From Oleiagrimonas soli (GTDB taxonomy: Bacteria > Pseudomonadota > Gammaproteobacteria > Xanthomonadales > Rhodanobacteraceae), in assembly GCF_000761445.1 (NCBI RefSeq), contig NZ_KN196471.1, positions 62,001 through 126,000 on the forward strand: a stretch of 64,000 nt of DNA, in the 5' to 3' direction. This document shows positions 27,271 to 36,629 of the stretch, piece after piece. Within the stretch, counting starts at the first letter, position 1. Each line of letters opens with the position of its first letter. Under the pieces are notes generated by a model. That model made no database searches. It had not been told where the DNA came from and saw only the letters and a list, made by a program, of their open reading frames with translations. The position numbers and the translations under genes were made by a program.

Positions 27271-27987
27271 ATGCCCGATCTGTCCGTGGTCGTGCCCGTC
27301 TACAACGAGCGCGACAACATTCCTCCGCTGCTGGCCGAAGTCGCCGCCGCCCTGCGCGGCAAGATCGACTACGAGGTGATCTACGTCGACGACCGCAGCA
27401 GCGACGACAGCCGGGACGTGCTGGCCGCGCAGAAAGCCGAACATCCGGAACTGCGCGTGCTGCATCACCTGAGCCAGAGCGGCCAGAGCACCGCCGTGCG
27501 CAACGGCGTGAAGGCCGCGCGCGGCGCCTGGATCGCCACGCTGGACGGCGACGGCCAGAACGATCCGGCCGACATTCCCAAGCTGATCGCCGAGCGCGAC
27601 GCCGCCGAGCCGAGCGTGAAGCTGTTCGCCGGCTGGCGCGTGAACCGCAAGGACACGGCCAGCAAGCGCCTGGGCTCGCGCTTCGCCAACGCCCTGCGCA
27701 GCCGCCTGCTGCGCGACGCCACGCCGGACACCGGTTGCGGCATCAAGCTGTTCGAGCGCGCTGCGTTCCTCGACCTGCCCTACTTCGACCACATGCACCG
27801 CTACCTGCCGGCACTGATGCAGCGCGCCGGCTGGAAGGTGAAATCGGTGCCGGTGAACCACCGCGCGCGCCACGCCGGCAGCTCCAAGTACACCAACCTG
27901 GGCCGCGCCATCGTCGGCATCGCCGACCTGCGCGGCGTGGCCTGGCTGATCAAGCGCTCCAGGCGCACCGGCATCGAAGAGCACTGA
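27271..27987 (+). CDS. Family 2 glycosyltransferase (polyprenyl-phosphate mannosyl/glucosyl type)
   Basis: A 238-residue GT-A fold enzyme, close to dolichyl-phosphate mannosyltransferase-like proteins. Motifs: LSVVVPVYNERDNIPPL at the start, the acidic VDDRSSDDS, the DGDGQNDPAD metal/nucleotide site near residue 93, and the RHAGSSKY element. There are no C-terminal membrane helices, unlike GtrB-type enzymes. It probably transfers a sugar from a nucleotide donor to a lipid carrier; donor and acceptor are unknown. The ATG at 27271 begins the typical N-terminus. It is divergent from the bufferin operon, with 156 bases between start codons. Confidence 0.88.
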   Translation: MPDLSVVVPVYNERDNIPPLLAEVAAALRGKIDYEVIYVDDRSSDDSRDVLAAQKAEHPELRVLHHLSQSGQSTAVRNGVKAARGAWIATLDGDGQNDPADIPKLIAERDAAEPSVKLFAGWRVNRKDTASKRLGSRFANALRSRLLRDATPDTGCGIKLFERAAFLDLPYFDHMHRYLPALMQRAGWKVKSVPVNHRARHAGSSKYTNLGRAIVGIADLRGVAWLIKRSRRTGIEEH

Positions 27988-28003
27988 GCGCCCGCACGGG
28001 CGC
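27988..28003. terminator. Short GC hairpin between convergent genes
   Basis: A perfect 7-base stem with a 2-base loop lies directly after the glycosyltransferase stop and 12 bases before the patatin stop. It has no T-tract, so termination is only possible, not shown. Confidence 0.3.
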
Positions 28004-28014
28004 GACGCTGCGCA

Positions 28015-29004
28015 TTAAGCCGAGGCGGATTCGTCCGGATCGGCCTCGGCGTCGTCCACCGACGCATGGCTGCCGTGCAGGTGATGCGGCGTCCAGTTTT
28101 CGAGAATGCGGTCGGCGCGCGTGCGCCCCAACTCGATCAGTTCGCGCGCACGGTGGAATTCGTAGGCGGTGGACACGTTGGCCGGCATCTCGATCAACAG
28201 ATCCGGCTGGTAGGCCGCCAGACGCAGCTGCGCCAGATTGGCCTGCATCACGTCCAGCGACTGGCTGAGCAATTCGAGCGCACCCGGTTCGTGCTCCTTT
28301 TCCTCGCCCTTGGGCATCAGTTTTCCGACGAAATCGGCGATGCGCTTGCGGTAGCTGTCGGCATGCTCGTGTTCGTCCTCGTGCGCGGCCCGTTCGGTCT
28401 GGGCCGGCAGCGCCTCGATCGGCCCGTTGACGCCCACCGCCACCATGTAGTCCCACGATGCGCCCAGCAGCGGCGTCACCGGTAGCGGATTGAGCAGGCC
28501 GCCGTCGACCAGGCGGCGACCGTCGATGTGATGCGGACGAAAGATCGAGGGAATCGCGATGGAGGCGCGGATGGCGTCGAACAGCGGTCCCTGCGTCAGC
28601 CAGATCTCGCGGCGGCGGTCGATGTCGGTGGCCACGGCGGTGTAAGTCATCGGCAACTGCTCGATGTCGATCTCGCCGATCAGGCTGCGCAGCGTCTCGA
28701 TGATGCGCTCGCCCTTGATGAGACCGCCGCCGGACAGCGTCCAGTCGACCAGCCGCAGCACGTCGATGCGCGCCAGCGAGCACACCCAGTCGCGGTACAC
28801 GTCCAGTTTGCCGGCGGCGTAGATGCCGCCGATCAGCGCGCCCATCGAACTGCCGGCGATGGCCACGATCTCGAAGCCGCGGCGCTCCAGTTCCTCGATC
28901 ACGCCGATGTAGGTCAGCCCCTTGGCGCCGCCCGCGCCCAGCGCCAGCGCGATGCGCAGCGGGCGGTCGGCGACGGCAGCCATCGAAATCGGTGCGTCTT
29001 TCAT
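28015..29004 (-). CDS. Patatin-like phospholipase
   Basis: A 329-residue cytosolic serine lipase of the RssA/patatin family. The oxyanion-hole loop is LALGAGGAKGLTYIGV, the nucleophile elbow is GSSMG (about residues 51-55), and the catalytic dyad aspartate is in VDGGLLNPLPV. So the Ser-Asp dyad is complete. Beyond the catalytic core (to about 215) there is a charged extension (EHEHADSYRKRIADF, GEEKEHEPG) ending acidic. Substrate is unknown; members release fatty acids from phospholipids. It begins 19 bases after the upstream WYL regulator gene, probably in one transcript, with GGAG before the ATG at 29004. Confidence 0.9.
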   Translation of the reverse strand: MKDAPISMAAVADRPLRIALALGAGGAKGLTYIGVIEELERRGFEIVAIAGSSMGALIGGIYAAGKLDVYRDWVCSLARIDVLRLVDWTLSGGGLIKGERIIETLRSLIGEIDIEQLPMTYTAVATDIDRRREIWLTQGPLFDAIRASIAIPSIFRPHHIDGRRLVDGGLLNPLPVTPLLGASWDYMVAVGVNGPIEALPAQTERAAHEDEHEHADSYRKRIADFVGKLMPKGEEKEHEPGALELLSQSLDVMQANLAQLRLAAYQPDLLIEMPANVSTAYEFHRARELIELGRTRADRILENWTPHHLHGSHASVDDAEADPDESASA

Positions 29005-29023
29005 GCGCGGCGATCTCCGTGCG

Positions 29024-30007
29024 TCAGCGCGGCGGCGACTGGTACACGCCCTGCGCCAGCTGCAGCAAAATCTTCATCTCCTCGCGCAGCGGCGCCGGCG
29101 CCACGACCTCGGCATCGGGACCGTACTTGAGCATGTCCATCAGCAGTTCGCGCGAGTTGGAATACGGCAGCTGCAATTCGTAGCGGCCGTCGGCAAGCCA
29201 TTGGCCCTTCTGCTGCGAATGCCAGTGCTCGTCGGCGACCCAGCGCGCCGCGTGCGAGGAGAAGCGCAGCGTGGCCCAGGCCTTGGGCGTGCCGGCGAAG
29301 ATGCCGTAACTGGACGCCAGCGTGTCGTTGAGTTCGGACTCGGCCACTTCGTGCACCGGCTCGTCCAGCGCATACGCGTCGACGATGCGGTCGACGGCGA
29401 AGCTGCGCAGCGCCTCGCGATCGTGGTCCCAGGCGTCCAGGTACCAGTTGTCGCGGTAGTGCGTCAGTCGCTGCGGCGACACCTGGCGACGACTGTCGGC
29501 GTCGGTGGTGCGCGCGCGGTAGCGGAAGCGCAACTGGCAACGTTCCAGCACCGCGCCAGCGACCACGCGGAAGGCATGCTGATCGAGCTTGCGCGCACCG
29601 TAGTTGATGACGCGAATGCGCTCGACGGGCAGCTTCTTGCCACCGGCGTGATCGGCCAGCAGGCGTTCGATGCGCGAGGTGATCGGCGCCAGCGCGCCGG
29701 ACAGCACTCCTGGGTCGGAGCGCTGCACCAGCGCCTGCAGCGCCATCAGCGCCGACAGTTCGTCGGACGTCAGCCACAGGCCGGGCAGCTCGAAACGGTC
29801 GCCTTCGCCCGCCTCGTAGCGGAACGCGGCGTGTTCGCCGCCGGCGCTTTCCACCGGCGCACCCAGGGCGTCGCGCAGGAAGGCGACGTCGCGGTACAGC
29901 GTCGCGCGCGAGCAGGACAGTTCGTCCATCAACCGCGACAGCGTGACCGGGTAGCGGGCCGATTTCAGCAGCCGGTGCAGCGTGAGAATGCGTTCGTATC
30001 GATCCAT
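29024..30007 (-). CDS. WYL-domain transcriptional regulator (YafY type)
   Basis: A 327-residue regulator. An N-terminal helix-turn-helix (RYERILTLHRLLKSARYPVT, SRLMDELSCSRATLYRDV) is followed by a WYL ligand-sensing domain (about 140-215, with the NWYLDAWDHDREALRSFAVDRI block) and a C-terminal WCX domain. Such proteins bind nucleic acid or nucleotide ligands and often guard stress or defence genes. Here no defence gene is adjacent: the same-strand neighbour is the patatin gene. I chose the ATG at 30007 because MDRYERIL is the family start. Confidence 0.9.
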   Translation of the reverse strand: MDRYERILTLHRLLKSARYPVTLSRLMDELSCSRATLYRDVAFLRDALGAPVESAGGEHAAFRYEAGEGDRFELPGLWLTSDELSALMALQALVQRSDPGVLSGALAPITSRIERLLADHAGGKKLPVERIRVINYGARKLDQHAFRVVAGAVLERCQLRFRYRARTTDADSRRQVSPQRLTHYRDNWYLDAWDHDREALRSFAVDRIVDAYALDEPVHEVAESELNDTLASSYGIFAGTPKAWATLRFSSHAARWVADEHWHSQQKGQWLADGRYELQLPYSNSRELLMDMLKYGPDAEVVAPAPLREEMKILLQLAQGVYQSPPR

Positions 30008-30296
30008 GGGCGCGTTCCCATCGGGAGGTGACAACCGACGCGGGCGCGCCGGGCCTTTCATGCTCCCACAACCGGCTGCGGGCCGGAAGCACCCTCGCCC
30101 ACGCGCCGAACTGTGCGAAAATAAACGTTCATCTTCCGCCCATGCCCCGGCACGGCTGCACGCCGGTGCCGAACGCCGCACAGTCCGCTAGCATGGTTGC
30201 GGTACGAACCTTTCGAGCCGAGAGACGCTGCTTGAACGTCCGCATCGCACACATGCCGGGTGACGCTTCGCCGTCCCCGCACCGGGAATGGCGCCC

Positions 30297-32066
30297 ATGA
30301 GCTGGCAGGCCTGGGCCACCGTGGCCATCATCGTGGTGACGATGGCGCTGTTCGCCAGCGAGCGCGTGCGCATCGACGTGGTCGCGCTGATCGCGCTGGC
30401 GGCGCTGGCCGTGCTCGGCATCGTCACCCCGGCCGAGGCGCTGGCGGGCTTCAGCAACGAAGCCACGGTGACGGTCGCGGCCATGTTCGCGCTGAGCCTG
30501 GGCATCGAACGCTCCGGTGTGCTCGAACCGCTGGCGCGGCTGCTGACACGCATCCGAAAACCCTGGCTGCTGACCTTGGCGATCATGCTGGTGGTGGCAC
30601 CGCTGGGCGCGTTCATCAAGAACATCGCGCTGGTCGCCACCTTCCTGCCATTGGCGTTGCGCGTGTGCTCGCAGACGCGCACCTCGCCGTCGCGCGTGCT
30701 GATGCCGATGGCCTACGCCGCGCAGATGGGCGGCGTGTGCACCCTGATCGGCACCTCCTCGAACCTGCTCGCCGACAGCCTGGCGCGCGAGGGCGGCCTG
30801 CCCGGCTTCAGCGTGTTCGAGTTCACTGGCCTGGGCGCGCTGCTGGCCGTGGCCGGCATCACCTACATCATGCTGGTCGGCCGCTGGATGCTGCCGCGCG
30901 AGAGCAATCTGCCGGAACAGGAGAACGAGGAAATCGGCAAGTACGTCACCGAGCTGCGCGTGACCGAGAAATCCTCGCTGCTGGACCAGACCATCGCCGA
31001 TGCCGTGCTGGGCGAGAACCACGGCGTGTACCCGCTGGAACTGTTGCGCGGCGAACGCCGCATGTGGTCGCCGCGCTCGCAGAAGCTGCAGGTCGGCGAC
31101 GTGCTGCTGGTGCGCGGCAGCTGGGACAAGATCGAAGCCTTCCGCAATCGCGCCAATCTGGAGAACGCGCCCGAGGCACGCTACGTGCGTGGCAACGACG
31201 AGACCCCGCGCGTGGTCGCCGAAGTGATGATCGCGCCGGCCAGCCCCATCGAGGGCCACCGTCTGGGCGAGACCGCGCTGAACTGGCGCTACGACGCCAC
31301 CGTGCTGGCGATCCATCGCCGCGGCCACATCCTGCGCGACAAGCTCAGCAACGTGTCGCTGGCGGTCGGCGACGTGCTGATGGTGCTGGTCGACGAGGCC
31401 GCCATGCCGCGCCTGCGCGCCGACGAGAACCTGATCGTGCTGAGCCAGCGCGAGAACGTGCGCCCGATCCCGCGCAAGGCGATCATCGCGGTCGCCATCC
31501 TTGCCGCCGTGGTGCTGGCCTCGGGCCTGAAACTGCTGCCGATCCCGATCGCCGCCGTCAGCGGCGCGGCGGCGATGGCGCTGACCGGCTGCTTCGGCAC
31601 CAAGGACGTGTACGAAGGCATGGACTGGAAGATCATCGTCCTGCTCGGCGCGATCCTGCCGCTGGGCACGGCGATCGAGAAGACCGGCCTGTCGCAGACC
31701 GTGGTCGAGGGCGCGATGAACCTGGTCGGCTACCACAGCCCGCTGGGCGCGCTGCTGATGGTGTATCTGCTGACCGCGCTGCTGACCGAACTGATGGGCC
31801 ACAACCCGTCGGTGGTGCTGATGGTGGGCATCGCCATCTCGGTCGCGCACGCCATCGGCGTCAGCCCGCAGCCGTTCGTGGTCGCGGTCGCGTTCGCCGC
31901 CGCCACCTCGTTCGCCACGCCCGTCGGCTACCCGACCAACACCATGGTCTACTACGCCGGCGGCTACCGCTTCACCGATTTCATGAAGATGGGCATCCCG
32001 TTGATCGGGGTGTTCTGCGCGCTGTCGATGTGGCTGATCCCGCTGTTCTGGCCGTTCCATCCGTAA
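30297..32066 (+). CDS. SLC13/DASS-type anion permease with TrkA-C domains
   Basis: A 589-residue inner-membrane transporter of the divalent anion:sodium symporter/arsenite-permease superfamily. Two membrane halves (about 1-200 and 390-589) flank a cytosolic region with two TrkA-C (RCK_C) domains (VTELRVTEKSSLLDQTI..., and AEVMIAPASPIEGHRLGE... to VLMVLVDEAA). The substrate signature regions are LIGTSSNLL in the first half and SFATPVGYPTN in the second, the usual NPxG/SNT-type helix hairpin sites. Substrate may be sulfate, dicarboxylate or other oxyanion; the RCK_C pair favours sulfate-type SAC1-like carriers. The ATG at 30297 has GGGA 9 bases upstream; ATG 30288 is too close to it. Confidence 0.88.
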   Translation: MSWQAWATVAIIVVTMALFASERVRIDVVALIALAALAVLGIVTPAEALAGFSNEATVTVAAMFALSLGIERSGVLEPLARLLTRIRKPWLLTLAIMLVVAPLGAFIKNIALVATFLPLALRVCSQTRTSPSRVLMPMAYAAQMGGVCTLIGTSSNLLADSLAREGGLPGFSVFEFTGLGALLAVAGITYIMLVGRWMLPRESNLPEQENEEIGKYVTELRVTEKSSLLDQTIADAVLGENHGVYPLELLRGERRMWSPRSQKLQVGDVLLVRGSWDKIEAFRNRANLENAPEARYVRGNDETPRVVAEVMIAPASPIEGHRLGETALNWRYDATVLAIHRRGHILRDKLSNVSLAVGDVLMVLVDEAAMPRLRADENLIVLSQRENVRPIPRKAIIAVAILAAVVLASGLKLLPIPIAAVSGAAAMALTGCFGTKDVYEGMDWKIIVLLGAILPLGTAIEKTGLSQTVVEGAMNLVGYHSPLGALLMVYLLTALLTELMGHNPSVVLMVGIAISVAHAIGVSPQPFVVAVAFAAATSFATPVGYPTNTMVYYAGGYRFTDFMKMGIPLIGVFCALSMWLIPLFWPFHP

Positions 32067-32188
32067 GCTGAACGGTCATGACTGACCTCACTGGCCGACC
32101 ACGACGGCCATGACGTACCCTGCCTGCTGACCTGCCGCGCCCACGCCGCGCGGCGATCCCCCATCTCCCAACCCCCGGAACGGACGAC

Positions 32189-33007
32189 ATGAATCACGTT
32201 TCACGCCTGTTGATCGCCCTGTCCCTGGCCTTGCCGCTGACCGCCATGGCGCAGGACAACCCCTCCAGCGCCTCCACCTCCGCCACCAGTGGCGGCTGGT
32301 CCGGCAGCGGCGAGCTCGGCTACGCCGCCGCACGCGGCAACTCGCACACCGAGAACCTCAACGCCAAGCTCAGCTTCAAGAAGGAAAACGAGCTCTGGAA
32401 GGACAGCTTCTACCTGACCGGCCTGCGCTCCAAGGGCAACGTCACCGTGGTCGACACGCAGGGCAACAGCATCGCCCAGTACACCACCACCGCCAATCGC
32501 TACGAAGGCGGCGCCTCGGTCGGCTACAAGTTCAGTCCGCGCAGCTACGTGGTGACCGCGGGCCGCTACGAGCATGACGATTTCGGCTCGAACCTGTGGC
32601 AGGGCGTGGTTTCGGTCGGCTACGGCTACATCGCGCTGAAGAACTCGCGCACCGAGTTGTCGTTCGAAGCCGGCCCGGGTTACAAGCGCTACCGCCCGGC
32701 CGATCAGACCGTCACCGTCAACAACCAGAGCATGAAGGTGCCCTCGCCGATCAAGGACGAAGGCGTGCTGCGCGGCCTGGTGAACTGGAAATACCAGCTC
32801 ACCGCCAACACCAAGTTCGAGAACACGCTGCTGATCGAAGCGGGCTCCAGCAACCGCTACTACCAGAACGACGCCGGCCTGTCGGTCAACATGACCGAGA
32901 AACTGGCGATCAAGCTCGGTTATCAGGTGCGCTACAACAGCAACGTCGAGCCGGACACCAAGCACAAGGATCAGCTGTACACCACCAACGTGGTCTACAA
33001 CTTCTGA
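32189..33007 (+). CDS. DUF481/YdiY-like outer membrane protein
   Basis: A 272-residue exported beta-barrel-type protein. A signal peptide ends TAMA-QD. The body is DUF481, with the opening GELGYAAARGNSHTENLN ('G-NS-T' motif) and repeated amphipathic strands, ending in the aromatic VVYNF. The E. coli relative YdiY is acid-inducible; the function is otherwise unknown. It stands alone after the permease gene, with 122 bases between, and converges on hemC. Confidence 0.87.
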   Translation: MNHVSRLLIALSLALPLTAMAQDNPSSASTSATSGGWSGSGELGYAAARGNSHTENLNAKLSFKKENELWKDSFYLTGLRSKGNVTVVDTQGNSIAQYTTTANRYEGGASVGYKFSPRSYVVTAGRYEHDDFGSNLWQGVVSVGYGYIALKNSRTELSFEAGPGYKRYRPADQTVTVNNQSMKVPSPIKDEGVLRGLVNWKYQLTANTKFENTLLIEAGSSNRYYQNDAGLSVNMTEKLAIKLGYQVRYNSNVEPDTKHKDQLYTTNVVYNF

Positions 33008-33022
33008 TCGCGTGAGACATGC

Positions 33023-33049
33023 GCCGGAGCGCGGCTCGCGCGCTCCGGC
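33023..33049. terminator. GC hairpin between DUF481 gene and hemC
   Basis: An 11-base perfect stem (33023-33033 and 33039-33049) with a 5-base loop lies between two convergent stops. There is no clear T-tract on either side, so it may end or stabilise transcripts. Confidence 0.45.
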
Positions 33050-33064
33050 AGTCGCAAAAATCGT

Positions 33065-33985
33065 TCAGTCGCGTCCGAGGAACGCCCCGGCGCCCCGGTC
33101 GAGCAGCATCTGCGCCACTTCCCGGCCCAGCGCCGCCGCGCCGTCCAGCGCCGCCTCGGCGCGGGCGCGGATCACCTGCCCGCTGGCGACATCGCCGACC
33201 AGTCCCATCAGGGTCAGGCCGCGCTCGCCGACCACGCACCAGGCGCCGACCGGCACCGTGCAACTGCCGCCCAGCGCCGCGTTCATGGCGCGCTCGGCGC
33301 TGACCGCGATGCGCGTCTCGGCATCGTCCAATGGCTTCAGCAGCTCGGCGATGCGCATGTCGCCCTCGCGCAGTTCCACCGCGATCGCCGCCTGCCCCGG
33401 CGCGGGCAGCCACTCCGGCGCCTGCAGCCGGGTACGGATGCGATCGCCCAGACCCAGACGATCCAGGCCGGCGCAGGCCAGCAGGATGGCGTCGTATTCG
33501 CCGGCGTCGAGCTTGGCCAGACGCGTGTTGACGTTGCCGCGCAGATCGCGGATGTCGAGGTCCGGACGCAGCGCACGCAGCTGCGCGGCACGGCGCAGCG
33601 ACGACGTGCCCACGCGCGCGCCCTCGGGCAGCTCGCCGGGCCGCGCGAACCGCGCGCTGACGAAGGCATCGGCCGCATCCGCGCGCGGCAGGATCGCGCC
33701 GATCGCGAATCCGGGCTCCAGCGTGGCCGGCATGTCCTTGAGCGAATGCACGGCGATGTCCGCGCGCCGCTCCAGCATCGCCACTTCCAGCTCTTTCAGG
33801 AACAGGCCCTTGCCGCCAATGCGCGCCAGCGGCTGGTCGAGCACCTGATCGCCGCGGGTGCTCATCGGCACCAGTTCGACGTTCAACCGCGGATGCACCT
33901 TGCGCAGCAGGGCAGCGACGTGTTCGGCCTGCCACAGGGCAAGCGCGCTCTTGCGGGTGGCGATACGGAGCGTGTGCAGGTTCAT
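33065..33985 (-). CDS. hemC: Hydroxymethylbilane synthase (porphobilinogen deaminase)
   Basis: Polymerises four porphobilinogens to hydroxymethylbilane, the third common step of heme synthesis. The 306 residues carry [16 protein letters not shown] at the start, the catalytic aspartate in HSLKDMP (Asp84), the basic [12 protein letters not shown] substrate-binding stretch, and Cys242 in [10 protein letters not shown], which anchors the dipyrromethane cofactor. The ATG at 33985 gives the family start ([13 protein letters not shown]). It lies directly downstream of algR on the same strand, as in Pseudomonas, where hemC follows algR. Confidence 0.96.
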   Translation of the reverse strand: MNLHTLRIATRKSALALWQAEHVAALLRKVHPRLNVELVPMSTRGDQVLDQPLARIGGKGLFLKELEVAMLERRADIAVHSLKDMPATLEPGFAIGAILPRADAADAFVSARFARPGELPEGARVGTSSLRRAAQLRALRPDLDIRDLRGNVNTRLAKLDAGEYDAILLACAGLDRLGLGDRIRTRLQAPEWLPAPGQAAIAVELREGDMRIAELLKPLDDAETRIAVSAERAMNAALGGSCTVPVGAWCVVGERGLTLMGLVGDVASGQVIRARAEAALDGAAALGREVAQMLLDRGAGAFLGRD

Positions 33986-34073
33986 CGGCAATCCGGTGCG
34001 GGCCGCCGCGCAGGCGCGGCGCAAACGCGCATTCTACGGTCCGCAGCCACGCGGCTCCACCGGATGCTCGATC

Positions 34074-34781
34074 TCAAACCTCGCCGCGCAGATGCTTGCG
34101 CACCGCGGGCAGGCTGCGACGACTGACTTCCGGCGTCTGCTCGGTGCCGGTCAGACGCACCACGCTGCGTCCGTCGTCCAGGGTGCGGATGCCCAGCAGA
34201 CGTGCGCTGGCGACCAGGCAGTTGCGGTGCACGCGCAACAGATGTTCGGGCCAGGCCTGTTCCAGTTGGCGCAGCGAATCCTCGATCAACGCCTCACCGC
34301 GATCGTGATGCACGGTGACGTACTTTTCGTCGGCGACCAGGAAGATCACCTCGGCCAGCGGAATGCGGCGCTCTTCGTCGCGCGAGCGCGCGGTCAGCGC
34401 CGGCGCCGCACCGGGCGCCGCGCCCATACGAACACGCGCCCGTTCCAGCGCCTCGCGCAGCCGCTCCAGGCGCACCGGCTTCAGCAGATAGTCCACCACG
34501 CCGAGCTCGAAGGCGCGCGGCGCGAACTGCTCGTAGGCGGTGCAGAACACCACCTGCGGCGGACGCGGCAGCCGCGCCAGGCGCTGCGCCAGCGTCGTGC
34601 CGTCCATGCCGGGCATGTTGATGTCCAGCAACAGCAGGTCCGGTCGTTCCTGGGTACACGCCACCAGGGCCGCCTCGCCGTCGCTGACGCTGGCGACCAC
34701 GGCCGCTCCCCCGCACTCGCCCAGCAGCGCTTCGAGGCGCGCGCGCGCCAGCGGTTCATCGTCGACGATGACGACCTTCAT
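34074..34781 (-). CDS. algR: LytTR-type response regulator AlgR
   Basis: A 235-residue response regulator. The receiver domain (about 1-115) has acidic residues Asp8-Asp9, phospho-acceptor Asp53 (LLLLDINMPGMDG) and the switch lysine in YLLKPV. The LytTR DNA-binding domain (about 135-235) has EERRIPLAEVIFLVADEKYV and VHRNCLVA. AlgR homologues control type IV pili, alginate and virulence. The start overlaps the stop of the histidine kinase gene by four bases (ATGA). The order algZ-algR-hemC matches Pseudomonas. Confidence 0.93.
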   Translation of the reverse strand: MKVVIVDDEPLARARLEALLGECGGAAVVASVSDGEAALVACTQERPDLLLLDINMPGMDGTTLAQRLARLPRPPQVVFCTAYEQFAPRAFELGVVDYLLKPVRLERLREALERARVRMGAAPGAAPALTARSRDEERRIPLAEVIFLVADEKYVTVHHDRGEALIEDSLRQLEQAWPEHLLRVHRNCLVASARLLGIRTLDDGRSVVRLTGTEQTPEVSRRSLPAVRKHLRGEV

Positions 34782-35824
34782 GCCGCGCCCCTCGGCAAGA
34801 TCACGCGCACCGCGTAGCGCCCGTCTGCGTCTTCGACCTGCAATCGGCCGCGCTCGCCGTAGTGGTAGGCGATGCGTTCGCGCACGCTGTGCAGGCCGTG
34901 ACCGTGACCGTCCTCGTCTAGCGTCGTGACCGGCTCGCGCGGCACCGAATTGTCGATGGCGATGCGCACCTCGTGTTCATCGGCATCGACCGCGATGCGC
35001 ACCGTGCCGCCCTCGCGACTGGGCTGGATGCCGTGACGCACCGCGTTCTCCACCAGCGGCTGCAGCAGCAGGCGCGGCAAGGTGAAGTCGATGGGCGGAT
35101 CGACGATGTCGCGTTGCACGCGCAGGCGATCGCCGAGACGGCGCTGCTCGATGTCGAGGTAGCGGTCGACCAGATCCAGCTCCTCGCCCAGCGTGCCCTC
35201 GCTGTCGCTCGCCAGCGCCGCGCGGAACAGGTCGGCGAGGTCTTCCACCGTGCGTTCGGCCGCGCCGGGATCGACCCGCACCAGCGCCGCCACCGTGTTC
35301 ATGCTGTTGAACAGGAAATGCGGGCGGATACGCGCCTGCAACGCCTGCACCTGCGCGCGTGAAACCGCCGCCAGCCGCGCGCGCCACTGCATCAGCACGT
35401 AGAAATAGCGCAGCAGCGCGGCCGCGATCAGCGCCACCAGGGTGCCGTTGACCACGCTGAAAGCGAGCGTCGACTGACGCGTCAGCCCGAGACGCAGCGC
35501 GTGATCGATCCAGCCGATCAGCGCGCTCAACAGCAACGTCATCAGCAGCATCCACGACCAGACGGCGAGGTACGGCAACGCCGCCGGCAGCCGCTCGAAC
35601 CACGGCCGCAGAATGCACACCGAAGCCGCCAGCACGATCGACAGCCACACCGCGAACAACATGCCGACACTGAAGGCGCGCCACCCGGGCCGCACGCCCG
35701 GCGCCAGCTGCATCACCGTGATCGTGATCCCGGCCACCAGCACCAGGGCGAACAGTCCCTGCACGCTGCACAGGTCCGGCAGCGGCACGCGGGTGTCGTC
35801 GCGGTCTCGATGGCTGCGGTTCAT
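34778..35824 (-). CDS. algZ: Sensor histidine kinase AlgZ/FimS (LytS-like)
   Basis: A 348-residue membrane histidine kinase of the His_kinase (PF06580) type. Four helices are seen at about 20-40, 50-72, 84-107 and 119-140. The phospho-acceptor is His169 in IRPHFLFNSMNTV. The ATPase domain has ENAVRHGIQPSREGG (N box) and DEDGHGHGLHSVRERI (G box), as usual for partners of LytTR regulators. I chose the ATG at 35824; the reading frame extends to a TTG at 35860 with no family support. It forms a two-gene unit with algR through overlapping stop and start codons. Confidence 0.9.
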   Translation of the reverse strand: MNRSHRDRDDTRVPLPDLCSVQGLFALVLVAGITITVMQLAPGVRPGWRAFSVGMLFAVWLSIVLAASVCILRPWFERLPAALPYLAVWSWMLLMTLLLSALIGWIDHALRLGLTRQSTLAFSVVNGTLVALIAAALLRYFYVLMQWRARLAAVSRAQVQALQARIRPHFLFNSMNTVAALVRVDPGAAERTVEDLADLFRAALASDSEGTLGEELDLVDRYLDIEQRRLGDRLRVQRDIVDPPIDFTLPRLLLQPLVENAVRHGIQPSREGGTVRIAVDADEHEVRIAIDNSVPREPVTTLDEDGHGHGLHSVRERIAYHYGERGRLQVEDADGRYAVRVILPRGAA

Positions 35825-35874
35825 GGCTTCATCGTCTGCACACCGCCCCGGTCGGCGCAAGAGATGAACGCACT

Positions 35875-36579
35875 CTACCCGTTTGCGCCGTCATCCGCCG
35901 CATGCTCGGCGTGCAGACGCGCGCCGAGCCACGCGCGCAGATCGGCGATCTCCTCGACGCTGACCTGGTGCGCCATCGGATAGCTGTGCCAGTCCACGGC
36001 GTAACCGAGTCCGGCCAGCATGTCGCGCGACTGCTCGCCCAGCGCCTGCGGCACCACCGGGTCCTGGCTGCCGTGCCCCCAGAAGATCGGCGTATGCGCG
36101 TTGGCCGTGGCGCGCTCGTCGGCCAGCGATGCGGCCAGCGGCAGATAGGTCGACAAGGCGACGATGCCCGCCAGCCGTTGCGCATGACGCAGGCCCGCGT
36201 TCAGCGCGATGGCGCCGCCCTGGGAAAAACCCGCCAGCACGATGCGCTCGACCGGCACGCCGCGCTCGACCTCGCGCGCGATCAGCGCCTCGACCGCCTG
36301 CACCGACGCGCGGATGCCGTCCGCGTCCTGCTTGTCGGCGATGTCCATGCCCTTGATGTCGTACCAGGCGCGCATCGCCATGCCGCCGTTGACCGTCACC
36401 GGCCGCACCGGCGCATGCGGGAACACGAACCGCAGCGCGGGCCATTCCGGCGCCGTCAGTACCGGAATGATCGGCATGAAGTCGTGGCCGTCCGCACCCA
36501 GGCCGTGCAGCCAGAGGATGCTGTGCGTGGGCGCGGCGGCGGTTTCTTTCTCGACGGTTTCGAGCAGCGTCATGGGCAT
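35875..36579 (-). CDS. Carboxylesterase/phospholipase, alpha/beta hydrolase (EstB-like)
   Basis: A 234-residue cytosolic alpha/beta hydrolase of the acyl-protein-thioesterase/carboxylesterase II family. The oxyanion region is LWLHGLGADGHDF. The triad is complete: serine in GFSQGGA, aspartate in GSQDPVVP, histidine in PMAHQVS. Family enzymes cleave short-chain esters or acyl-thioesters. Starts at 36579 (MPMTLL) and 36573 (MTLL) are both possible; SD signal is weak, so the choice of 36579 is tentative. It lies 50 bases upstream of algZ on the same strand and may share a transcript with algZ-algR-hemC. Confidence 0.91.
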   Translation of the reverse strand: MPMTLLETVEKETAAAPTHSILWLHGLGADGHDFMPIIPVLTAPEWPALRFVFPHAPVRPVTVNGGMAMRAWYDIKGMDIADKQDADGIRASVQAVEALIAREVERGVPVERIVLAGFSQGGAIALNAGLRHAQRLAGIVALSTYLPLAASLADERATANAHTPIFWGHGSQDPVVPQALGEQSRDMLAGLGYAVDWHSYPMAHQVSVEEIADLRAWLGARLHAEHAADDGANG

Positions 36580-36629
36580 CTTCTTGGCTTTGAGAAACGC
36601 CAAAGCCTAGCGCCTTCGGCGAAACATTT

